Positions 1 through 5,275 of a DNA stretch of 5,834 nucleotides are shown piece by piece. The notes beneath the pieces are model-generated. The model was given only the letters and a program-made list of their open reading frames with translations. It was not told the origin of the DNA and did no database searches. Source of the DNA: Rubrivivax sp. (GTDB lineage: Bacteria > Pseudomonadota > Gammaproteobacteria > Burkholderiales > Burkholderiaceae_C). The stretch lies in NCBI GenBank assembly GCA_030693565.1, contig JAUYAJ010000186.1, positions 1 through 5,834 on the forward strand, in the 5' to 3' direction. Position 1 is the stretch's first letter. Each line of letters opens with the position of its first letter. The position numbers were made by a program, and so were the translations under genes.

Positions 1-382
1 CCTGGCAGATGCTGTTGCCGCACATCGGGCTCTTGCCACGCGGCACGTAGCGCTTGAGGAATTCGATCACCTGGGCTTCGGCGCTGGCCTCGTCGACGGT
101 CGAGGCCTTGACGCGGTCGATCAGCCCGCTGCGGCCATGGGTGCCCTTGTTCCAGGCGTCCATCGCATCGAGCGCGGCGTCGCTCTGGTGGATCGCGAAC
201 ACCGGGCCTTCGATGCGCAGCGTCACCTGCGGGTCGGTGACGACCACCGCCACTTCGATGATGCGGTCGCTGTCCGGGTACAGACCGGTCATCTCGAGGT
301 CGATCCAGATCAGGTTGTGCTCGCTGGGGCTGAGCGTGGCGGCGGTGGCGGCGGTGTCGGTGGGCTGTGGGGTGTCGGTCAT
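1..382 (-). CDS. orn: Oligoribonuclease (N-terminal part, truncated by window edge)
   Basis: DEDDh-family 3'-5' exoribonuclease that degrades 2-5 nt RNA fragments (nanoRNA, including pGpG) to mononucleotides in the cytoplasm. The reverse strand from ATG 382-380 gives 127 codons running off the left edge; the E. coli enzyme is about 181 aa, so roughly the last third is missing. IWIDLEMTGL (residues 25-34) carries the first catalytic Asp/Glu pair, D28 and E30. RIIEVAVVVTD, HQSD, the THGRSGL region and PMCGNSICQ (119-127) all match the family, and the next catalytic Asp would follow just outside the window. The only plausible start is ATG 382, which leaves a Thr/Ala/Pro-rich extension of about 16 residues before the conserved EHNLIW. 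No clear Shine-Dalgarno is visible. It is divergent from the M48 gene across 62 bp. Identification is very secure. Confidence 0.96.
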   Translation of the reverse strand, partial: MTDTPQPTDTAATAATLSPSEHNLIWIDLEMTGLYPDSDRIIEVAVVVTDPQVTLRIEGPVFAIHQSDAALDAMDAWNKGTHGRSGLIDRVKASTVDEASAEAQVIEFLKRYVPRGKSPMCGNSICQ

Positions 383-431
383 GGTGGCTGGCGCGGGTGG
401 CCCTGGTGTGGGGGAGATTCTCGCCCAAGCC

Positions 432-444
432 TACACTTGCGCCC
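432..444 (+). promoter_or_regulatory. Candidate -10 element of a leaderless promoter for the M48-phhB-rsgA run
   Basis: TACACT at 432-437 matches the sigma-70 -10 consensus at 4 of 6 positions, including the key first TA and last T. Only 7 nt separate it from the ATG at 445, so transcription would start at or next to the A of the ATG. No Shine-Dalgarno precedes that ATG. The -35 position (about 409-414) is G-rich and poor. The promoter is inferred, not demonstrated. Confidence 0.35.
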
Positions 445-1749
445 ATGGACTCCTCCACCCTCACCCTGGCCTTCGCCGGCGCCTTGCTGTTGTCGCTGGC
501 CACGCGCATGTGGCTGGCAACGCGCCAGATGCGCCATGTCGCCAACCACCGCGACCGCGTGCCCGCCGCCTTCAGCGCCGCCGTCACCTTGCAGGCCCAC
601 CAGAAGGCCGCCGACTACACGCTGGTCAAAGGCCGTTTCGGCCTGCTCAGCGCGGCTTTCGGCAGCGCCGTGCTGCTGGGCTGGACGCTGCTCGGCGGCG
701 TCGACCTGCTCAACACCTTTCTGCGCGATGCCTTGCTGCCGGCTTATGGCGCCATGGCTTACCAGCTTGCGCTGCTGACTGCGTTTGCCGTCATTTCGGG
801 GCTGATCGACCTGCCCTTCGAGTGCTACAGCACCTTTCGCATCGAACAGCGCTTCGGCTTCAATCGCATGACGGCCAGGCTGTTCGTCGTCGACCTCGTC
901 AAGGGCGCTGCGGTCGGCGCCTTGATCGGCTTGCCGCTGGCCGCGCTGGTGCTGTGGATCATGGCGGTGTCAGGCGGCCTGTGGTGGCTCTGGGCCTGGG
1001 CGGCCTGGGTCGGCTTCAACCTCGTGCTGCTGGTGCTTTACCCGACCGTGATCGCGCCACTGTTCAACAAGTTCGAGCCGCTGCCCGACGAAGCGCTGAA
1101 AGCCCGCGTGCAGGCGCTGATGCAGCGCTGCGGCTTTGCCGCCAAGGGCTTGTTCGTGATGGACGGCAGCCGCCGCTCGGCCCATGCCAACGCCTACTTC
1201 ACCGGCCTGGGCGCGGCCAAGCGCGTCGTCTTCTTCGACACCTTGCTGGCGCGCTTGTCACCGTCCGAAGTCGAAGCCGTGCTCGCGCACGAGCTCGGCC
1301 ACTTCAAGCACCGCCATGTGCTCAAACGCATGATCGGCATCTTCGGCCTCAGCCTGGCCGGGCTGGCCCTGCTGGGCTGGCTGGCGGGCCAGAGCGGCTT
1401 CTACACCGGCCTGGGCGTGGCGCCCAACCTGGCCGCGCCCAACGACGCGCTGGCGCTGCTGCTGTTCATGCTGGCGCTGCCGCAGTTCACCTTCTTCATT
1501 GCCCCGCTGCTGGCGCAGATGTCGCGCCGCGACGAGTTCCAGGCCGATGCCTACGCCTGCGCCCAGGCCGACGGCCGCGACCTCGCCAGTGCCTTGCTCA
1601 AGCTGCACGAAGACAACGCCGCCACGCTGACGCCGGACCCGCTTTACGTGCGCTTTTATTATTCGCACCCGCCAGCTGCCGAACGGCTGGCCAAGCTGCC
1701 GCCCGCTGCCGTCGCCGGCCAACCCGACCCCAGCCCTTCGACACCATGA
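445..1749 (+). CDS. M48 family (Ste24/CAAX-protease-type) membrane zinc metallopeptidase
   Basis: Predicted 434-aa integral inner-membrane zinc protease of family M48A, related to yeast Ste24; bacterial members are thought to act in membrane-protein turnover, as HtpX does. The N-terminal M48 domain includes the typical IDLPFECYSTFRIEQRFGFN stretch (121-140). HELGH (282-286) supplies two zinc-ligand histidines and the catalytic Glu283. EFQAD (364-368) supplies the third ligand, E364. YYSHPPAAERLAKL closes the domain (405-418). Hydrophobic segments lie at about 5-24, 66-84, 105-120, 150-175, 178-202, 295-315 and 335-358. ATG 445 is preferred over ATG 367, which would overlap the divergent orn start and add 26 unrelated residues. 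There is no Shine-Dalgarno. The stop overlaps the phhB start (ATGA). The family is secure; the substrate is unknown, and prenylated substrates are unlikely in a bacterium. Confidence 0.93.
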   Translation: MDSSTLTLAFAGALLLSLATRMWLATRQMRHVANHRDRVPAAFSAAVTLQAHQKAADYTLVKGRFGLLSAAFGSAVLLGWTLLGGVDLLNTFLRDALLPAYGAMAYQLALLTAFAVISGLIDLPFECYSTFRIEQRFGFNRMTARLFVVDLVKGAAVGALIGLPLAALVLWIMAVSGGLWWLWAWAAWVGFNLVLLVLYPTVIAPLFNKFEPLPDEALKARVQALMQRCGFAAKGLFVMDGSRRSAHANAYFTGLGAAKRVVFFDTLLARLSPSEVEAVLAHELGHFKHRHVLKRMIGIFGLSLAGLALLGWLAGQSGFYTGLGVAPNLAAPNDALALLLFMLALPQFTFFIAPLLAQMSRRDEFQADAYACAQADGRDLASALLKLHEDNAATLTPDPLYVRFYYSHPPAAERLAKLPPAAVAGQPDPSPSTP

Positions 1750-2069
1750 CCGAACTCAAAGACCTGCACTGCCAGCCGCTCGAAGGCCAGCCGCCGATGG
1801 CCGACGACGAAGTCCAGGCCCATCTGGCCGCCGCGCCGGGCTGGGAACTGGTCGACCACGCGATCCAGAAGAGCTGCGAGTTCACCGACTTCCACCGCAC
1901 CATGGCCTTCGTCAACGCGCTGGCGTGGATTGCCCATGCCGAAGACCACCACCCCGACCTGCGCGTCAGCTACGGCCGCTGCACGGTGCGCTTCAACACC
2001 CATTCGGTGGGCGGCATCTCGATCAACGACTTCATCTGCGCCGCCAAAGTCGACGCGTTGCTGAGTTGA
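1746..2069 (+). CDS. phhB: Pterin-4a-carbinolamine dehydratase (4a-hydroxytetrahydrobiopterin dehydratase)
   Basis: A 107-aa cytoplasmic enzyme of the PCD/DCoH family that dehydrates 4a-hydroxytetrahydropterin so the cofactor of aromatic amino acid hydroxylases can be recycled. The active-site signature is complete and correctly spaced: H64-A-E-D-H68-H69-P70, five residues, Y76, nine residues, H86, eight residues, D95. VGGISINDFICAAKVD near the C terminus is also typical. Length is normal. ATG 1746 overlaps the TGA of the M48 gene (ATGA), implying translational coupling; no independent Shine-Dalgarno is visible. rsgA starts 4 bp after its stop. No phenylalanine hydroxylase gene is in view, so the physiological partner is unclear; it could serve another pterin-dependent step such as molybdopterin-related metabolism. 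Family assignment is secure; the symbol follows common usage for stand-alone bacterial PCDs. Confidence 0.93.
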   Translation: MTELKDLHCQPLEGQPPMADDEVQAHLAAAPGWELVDHAIQKSCEFTDFHRTMAFVNALAWIAHAEDHHPDLRVSYGRCTVRFNTHSVGGISINDFICAAKVDALLS

Positions 2070-2073
2070 TCGC

Positions 2074-2991
2074 TTGAGTTCCTTTCAAGCGCTCGATCTC
2101 GGGCTGGTGGTGGCGGCCCATGGTCGCCATGTGATGGTCGAAACCGAAGACGGCGACCGCGTGCTCTGCCACCCGCGCGGCAAGAAGAGCGAGCTCGTCG
2201 TCGGTGACCGCGTGCGCTGGATGCCGGTGGGCAGCGGCGCCGGCGCCGAAGGCGTGATCGAACACCTGGAGCCGCGGCGCAACCTGCTGCGCCGCCAGGA
2301 CGACTGGCGCACCAAGTCCTTCGCCGCCAACCTCGACCTGTTGCTGATCCTGGTCGCCGGCGAGCCGGTGTTCAGCGAGTCGCAGCTGACACGCGCGCTG
2401 CTGGCCGCGGCCGACGTCGGCATCGAGGCCGTGATCGGCCTCAACAAGACCGACCTGCCGGTGGCCGAGACTGCGCGCCAGCGGCTCGCGCCTTACCGCG
2501 CGATGGGCATTCAGGTGGTCGAGCTGGCGCTCAAGACCGAGCCCGACCAGGCCCGCGAGCGGCTGGCGCCGCTGCTGGCGGGCCGCACGACGCTGGTGCT
2601 CGGCCCCAGCGGCATGGGCAAGAGCACGCTGATCAACCTGCTGGTGCCGCAGGCCGAGGCCCAGGTCGGCGAGATTTCGAAGGCTCTGGCCGCCGGCCGC
2701 CACACGACGACGTCGACACGCTGGTACTGGCTCGACGACAGCCGGCAAGCGGCGCTGATCGACTCACCGGGCTTTCAGGAGTTCGGCTTGCGCCAGTTGA
2801 AGCCCGAGCAGTTGGCCGGCCTGATGCCCGACCTGGCGGCGGCGCTGGGCCAGTGCCGCTTCTACAACTGCATGCACCGCCATGAACCGGGCTGCGGCGT
2901 CAGCGCAGCGCGCGAGCGCGACGAGATCAGCGAGTCGCGCTACCGCATCTACCTGGAGCTGTTCGACGAGTTGTCGCGCCAGCGCTATTGA
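2074..2991 (+). CDS. rsgA: Ribosome small-subunit-dependent GTPase RsgA (YjeQ/YloQ)
   Basis: A 305-aa circularly permuted GTPase that checks late 30S maturation and releases assembly factors such as RbfA. An OB-fold lies at about 10-65. The GTPase motifs come in permuted order: G4 NKTD (124-127), G5-like LALK (151-154), P-loop GPSGMGKS (177-184), switch threonines in GRHTTT (208-213) and G3 DSPG (230-233). The C-terminal zinc knuckle has C261, C266, H268 and C274 with the family's C-x4-C-x-H-x5-C spacing. The start must be TTG 2074: an in-frame stop lies at 2062-2064 and the next ATG falls inside the OB-fold. There is no strong Shine-Dalgarno. With 4 bp between the phhB stop and this start, translation is probably coupled. 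Length is near that of other betaproteobacterial RsgA proteins, shorter than E. coli's 350 aa. Confidence 0.96.
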   Translation: MSSFQALDLGLVVAAHGRHVMVETEDGDRVLCHPRGKKSELVVGDRVRWMPVGSGAGAEGVIEHLEPRRNLLRRQDDWRTKSFAANLDLLLILVAGEPVFSESQLTRALLAAADVGIEAVIGLNKTDLPVAETARQRLAPYRAMGIQVVELALKTEPDQARERLAPLLAGRTTLVLGPSGMGKSTLINLLVPQAEAQVGEISKALAAGRHTTTSTRWYWLDDSRQAALIDSPGFQEFGLRQLKPEQLAGLMPDLAAALGQCRFYNCMHRHEPGCGVSAARERDEISESRYRIYLELFDELSRQRY

Positions 2992-2994
2992 TGT

Positions 2995-3984
2995 TCAGCC
3001 AATGATGTTGGCCAGCGTCAGCAAGGCCAGCAACATCATCCACAGCACCACCGAGCGCCAGACCAGACCGACCACGCTTTGCAGGTGACCGAGCTGCGGC
3101 GGCACGCCGGCGGTGAAGCCGGCGGCGCTGGCCAAACCGGCGTCAACGCCGGCATCGAAGGTCTTCGAGCGGTCCGGCGTCACGCCTGGCGCCGCGTGGC
3201 CGCCCAGTTGCACGCCCAGCGCGCCGGCGGCAGCCGACAGGATCACCCCCTCATTCGGGTAGGACCACAGCGCGGCGTCGCGGCGCCAGCCACTGACGGC
3301 TTCCTCGAAGTTGCCGACGACGGCAAAACCGAAGGCCGTGAGCCGGGCCGGCACATGGTCGAGCAGCGTGAACAGCCGGCGCGACAAAGCCAGCAGCGCG
3401 TCGTTGGCCGGCGCATCCAGCGCGCGCTGGCGGTAGGCCCAGTAACGGGCGCTGAACTCGGCCATGCGGTAGAGCACGGCGCCGGCCGGCCCCAGCCCCA
3501 GCGCCGCCAGCACGACGAACCAGAAGAAGACGCCGAACACATGGCGGTGCGCCGCCAGCAGCGAGTGTTCGAGCACATGGCGCAACACCTCGGTGCGCGG
3601 CAGTTCGCTGGCGTCCAGGTGGCGCCATTCGCGCAGGCGCTGGCGCGCCAGATCCTCGTCGCCGCTGTCCAGGGCGTCGCGGATGTCGGTGAAGTAATGG
3701 CTGAACTGGCGAAACCCCAGCGTCAGGTAGAGCAGCAGCACGGTGAAGGCCAGCGCCAGCAAGCCGCTGAAGTGGTTGAGCGCCAGATAGACCGCAGCCA
3801 CCGCCAGCGCCGGCACCAGCACCGAGACGCACCAGACGATCCAGGTGTGCTGCGGTTTGCCGGCGTCGAAATTGCGGCCGGCCCAGCGCACCCAGGCGAC
3901 CAGCATGTCATGCACGCGGTTGTCGCGCGGCAGCGGTTTGATCTGTTCGATCAGCAAGGCGACCAGGACGGCGAAGAAGCTCAT
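2995..3984 (-). CDS. CobD/CbiB-family integral membrane protein of uncertain function
   Basis: A 329-aa membrane protein related to adenosylcobinamide-phosphate synthase (CobD/CbiB) and to AmpE. Hydrophobic segments lie at about 1-13, 47-69, 71-92, 148-171 and 303-327. Family-like blocks are GPAGAVLYRMAE (165-176), DHVPARLTAFGFAVVGNFEEA (from 209) and NEGVILSAAAGALGVQLGG (244-262), resembling the conserved AGALGVxLGG of CbiB. The middle (about 100-145) is charged. ATG 3984 has no Shine-Dalgarno but has TATGAT 8 nt upstream. It follows the Nudix gene by 35 nt on the same strand, and its stop is 3 bp from the rsgA stop. No other cobalamin genes are present, so a true cobalamin role is doubtful; an AmpE-like signalling or envelope role is possible but unproven. 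Confidence 0.85.
   Translation of the reverse strand: MSFFAVLVALLIEQIKPLPRDNRVHDMLVAWVRWAGRNFDAGKPQHTWIVWCVSVLVPALAVAAVYLALNHFSGLLALAFTVLLLYLTLGFRQFSHYFTDIRDALDSGDEDLARQRLREWRHLDASELPRTEVLRHVLEHSLLAAHRHVFGVFFWFVVLAALGLGPAGAVLYRMAEFSARYWAYRQRALDAPANDALLALSRRLFTLLDHVPARLTAFGFAVVGNFEEAVSGWRRDAALWSYPNEGVILSAAAGALGVQLGGHAAPGVTPDRSKTFDAGVDAGLASAAGFTAGVPPQLGHLQSVVGLVWRSVVLWMMLLALLTLANIIG
3002..3039. repeat. 9-bp inverted repeat at the rsgA / CobD-like convergence point
   Basis: ATGATGTTG (3002-3010) and CAACATCAT (3031-3039) are exact reverse complements around a 20-nt centre in which GCC and GGC can add pairs. It begins 10 nt past the rsgA stop but lies within the last codons of the opposite gene. 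No T-run follows on either strand, so it is not a classical intrinsic terminator. It might assist termination or protect the 3' end of rsgA mRNA, or may simply reflect hydrophobic codon choice. Confidence 0.4.
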
Positions 3985-3998
3985 CGGCTGCCATCATA
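3985..3998 (-). promoter_or_regulatory. Candidate -10 element (TATGAT) before the CobD/CbiB-like gene
   Basis: On the minus strand TATGAT (3998 to 3993) matches the -10 consensus at 5 of 6 positions and ends 8 nt before the ATG at 3984, so a transcript would start at or beside the start codon. No Shine-Dalgarno is present. The expected -35 site has little similarity to consensus. If active, it would let the gene be expressed independently of the upstream Nudix gene, via a leaderless or nearly leaderless mRNA. Confidence 0.35.
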
Positions 3999-4019
3999 GC
4001 GAGCCGATGCGCGGCGACC

Positions 4020-4709
4020 TCAGCGGCTGAGGAAGTGGTACAGGTTGCGCAGCATCGCCGCCGTCGCGCCCCAGATGAAATGCTCGCGCGCTTCGGGCCC
4101 GCGGCCAGGCCATGGCATCGACAGAAACTGGCGCTCGCCGCCGTCGAAAGTGAAGACATGGCGGCAGTGGTGGGCCGGCGTCATCAGGTATTGCAGCGGC
4201 ACCTCGAAGGCTTCCTCGACCTCGAAGCGGTCCAGCGCGAGCTCGAACGGCGGCTGCACCAGCGCGATCACCGGGGTGACGACGAACTGGGTGATGGTGG
4301 TGTAGACCGGCAGCTGACCGATGACGTCGACACGATCGAGCGGCAGGCCGACTTCCTCGGCCGCCTCGCGCAGCGCGGTGGCAGCGGCGTCGGCGTCATG
4401 CGCCTCGGCACGGCCACCGGGAAAGCTGATCTGGCCGGCGTGGTCGCGCAAGTGGGCGGTGCGGCGCGTCAGCAGCACCTGCAAGCCGTCGTCGCGCAGC
4501 ACCAGGGGCACCAGCACCGACGCCGCCTTGGGTTCGCGCCCAGGGTGGCGGCTGGCGTCGCCGGCGATCTCGGGCAGCCAGCCGGCGGCGCTCTTGAAGC
4601 GCTGACGCAAGGCCTGCGGCGTCAGCCGATCGGCCGCCACCGCGGCCAGGTGGGCATCGGTGCCGGCGATCGGCACCGCGTGCGGGTCGAGGATTCGGGG
4701 AACCGACAT
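4020..4709 (-). CDS. Nudix hydrolase, CoA pyrophosphatase (NudL-like)
   Basis: A 229-aa cytoplasmic Nudix enzyme predicted to cleave CoA and its derivatives to 3',5'-ADP and 4'-phosphopantetheine. The CoA-pyrophosphatase (UPF0035) signature LLTxR(S/A)x3Rx3Gx3FPGG is present at 79-99, with T84 in the S/A position. The Nudix box follows, ending in REAAEEVG (114-121), whose glutamates bind the divalent metal. QLPVYTTIT and VTPVIALV downstream are also typical. I chose ATG 4709 because the longer in-frame start at 4772 would translate the terminator hairpins after rplS and add 21 unrelated residues. Upstream is only a weak GAGAA. A terminator lies about 30 nt upstream, so expression probably needs read-through or a promoter I cannot see. 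Substrate assignment rests on the motif, not on a test. Confidence 0.92.
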   Translation of the reverse strand: MSVPRILDPHAVPIAGTDAHLAAVAADRLTPQALRQRFKSAAGWLPEIAGDASRHPGREPKAASVLVPLVLRDDGLQVLLTRRTAHLRDHAGQISFPGGRAEAHDADAAATALREAAEEVGLPLDRVDVIGQLPVYTTITQFVVTPVIALVQPPFELALDRFEVEEAFEVPLQYLMTPAHHCRHVFTFDGGERQFLSMPWPGRGPEAREHFIWGATAAMLRNLYHFLSR

Positions 4710-4735
4710 CGCGGAGTTCTCAAGCCCAGAATGAC

Positions 4736-4755
4736 AAAACCGCCCCGTGGGGCGG
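4736..4755 (-). terminator. Intrinsic terminator downstream of rplS
   Basis: Read on the minus strand, CCGCCCCACGGGGCGG (4755 to 4740) is a perfect inverted repeat forming at least six G/C pairs with a 4-nt loop, followed directly by TTTT (4739-4736) and then GTCATT. It sits 50 nt after the rplS stop and 26 nt before the Nudix start. Its position suits termination of the trmD-rplS transcript. The short U-tract suggests incomplete termination, leaving some read-through. Confidence 0.75.
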
Positions 4756-4767
4756 CTGTGCGAACCA

Positions 4768-4785
4768 GCCACCCCGAAGGGCGGC
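4768..4785 (-). other. UUCG-tetraloop hairpin upstream of the terminator
   Basis: On the minus strand GCCGCCC (4785-4779), TTCG (4778-4775) and GGGTGGC (4774-4768) form a 7-bp stem with one G-U pair closed by a C(UUCG)G tetraloop, an exceptionally stable RNA cap. No U-run follows directly. Its 3' arm can instead pair with the 5' arm of the next hairpin (see the attenuator finding). It may stabilise the rplS mRNA 3' end. Confidence 0.65.
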
Positions 4786-4792
4786 CCTGCCG

Positions 4793-4808
4793 TGAGCGCT
4801 GTCGCTCA
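4793..4808 (-). other. Hairpin overlapping the rplS stop codon
   Basis: On the minus strand TGAGCG-ACAG-CGCTCA is a perfect 6-bp stem with a 4-nt loop. Its first three bases are the rplS stop codon TGA (4808-4806). It is the first of three hairpins spaced over about 70 nt. A terminating ribosome would melt it, so its formation would depend on rplS translation status. Confidence 0.5.
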
Positions 4809-5159
4809 GGACAGCTTTTCCTTGATCCGCGCCGACTTGCCGCTGCGCTGGCGCAGGTAGTACAGCTTGGCGCGGCGGACGTCACCGCGGCGCTTGACTT
4901 CGATGCCGGCCAGCAGCGGGCTGTAGAGCTGGAAAGTGCGCTCGACGCCTTCGCCGTTGGAGATCTTGCGGACGATGAAGCTGCTGTTCAGACCGCGGTT
5001 GCGACGCGCGATGACCACGCCCTCGTAGGCCTGGATCCGCTTGCGCGTGCCTTCGACGACGTTGACGTTGACGATCACGGTGTCGCCAGGGGCGAAGACC
5101 GGGATGGTGCGGTTCAGGCGAGCAATTTCTTCTTGCTCGAGCATGGCAATGATGTTCAA
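4806..5159 (-). CDS. rplS: 50S ribosomal protein L19
   Basis: A 117-aa protein (E. coli 115 aa) of the large subunit, located at the 30S-50S interface. The whole family pattern is present: NIIAMLEQEEIARLN at the N terminus, FAPGDTVIVNVNVVEG, EGVVIARRNRGLNSSF, FQLYSPL, then the basic C-terminal segment RRGDVRRAKLYYLR and KSARIKEKL. I chose TTG 5159 because it gives the conserved M-N-I-I beginning and is preceded by GGAGAA with suitable spacing. An ATG at 5144 would remove five conserved residues, and the longer start at 5318 would run back into trmD. It follows trmD by 88 bp on the same strand, as in the conserved rpsP-rimM-trmD-rplS cluster, and is followed by three hairpins. Identification is certain; the rare start codon is slightly less so. 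Confidence 0.97.
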   Translation of the reverse strand: MNIIAMLEQEEIARLNRTIPVFAPGDTVIVNVNVVEGTRKRIQAYEGVVIARRNRGLNSSFIVRKISNGEGVERTFQLYSPLLAGIEVKRRGDVRRAKLYYLRQRSGKSARIKEKLS

Positions 5160-5163
5160 GGCG

Positions 5164-5169
5164 TTCTCC
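5164..5169 (-). promoter_or_regulatory. Ribosome binding site of rplS
   Basis: GGAGAA on the minus strand (5169 to 5164) ends 4 nt before TTG 5159, putting the GGAG core 6 nt from the start codon. It is the clearest Shine-Dalgarno in the window. It would sit about 21 nt from the alternative ATG 5144, too far to serve it, and so decides the TTG start. Confidence 0.75.
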
Positions 5170-5173
5170 GTGC

Positions 5174-5223
5174 GATCTTGACCGGGCCGGTTGTCGGTGT
5201 ACAGGCGAACGCCTGGGATACCC
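5174..5223 (-). other. Structured leader between trmD and rplS
   Basis: The 88-bp gap holds several short inverted repeats in a row: GGG-TAT-CCC (5223-5215), CAGGCG-TT-CGCCTG (5215-5202) and ACCGG-C-CCGGT (5191-5181). The middle one would form about five pairs with a GUUC loop. All lie upstream of the Shine-Dalgarno. Ribosomal protein leaders often mediate feedback control, but these stems are short and I do not recognise a described L19 leader here. Confidence 0.35.
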
Positions 5224-5246
5224 GTCAGAGGATCGAAAAGCCTTTG

Positions 5247-5275
5247 ATTATAGCCCGATCGAAAGCAGGTGACGT
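5247..5275 (-). promoter_or_regulatory. Candidate sigma-70 promoter for rplS, overlapping the trmD stop
   Basis: A perfect TATAAT lies on the minus strand at 5252-5247, overlapping the trmD TAA. Seventeen bp upstream is ACGTCA (5275-5270), a 3-of-6 match to TTGACA. Initiation would fall near 5240, giving rplS a leader of about 80 nt. In such GC-rich DNA an exact -10 at a gene border is notable, and it could boost L19 independently of trmD. Confidence 0.45.

Noticed and set aside
367..444. Upstream ATG 367 as start of the M48 protease
   Set aside because: It would overlap the orn start by 16 bp and add 26 residues (Trp/Arg/Pro-rich) unlike the family's N terminus. ATG 445 begins directly before the first membrane segment.
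1258..2003. Minus-strand frames of 105-154 codons opposite the M48 gene and phhB
   Set aside because: These shadow frames lack domains; the plus strand has intact HELGH and PCD signatures.
54..2069. 671-codon plus-strand open frame running through orn, the M48 gene and phhB
   Set aside because: Only the last 107 codons (1746-2069) are a real gene. The rest is antisense to orn and out of frame with the M48 gene, with Arg/Ala/Gly-rich composition typical of GC-rich shadow frames.
3079..3999. 306-codon plus-strand frame opposite the CobD/CbiB-like gene
   Set aside because: It is Gln/Arg/Gly-rich with no recognisable motif, while the minus strand encodes a coherent membrane protein with family blocks.
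4710..4772. Longer Nudix start at 4772
   Set aside because: The extra 21 codons translate across the terminator hairpin and U-run, so they are unlikely to be protein.
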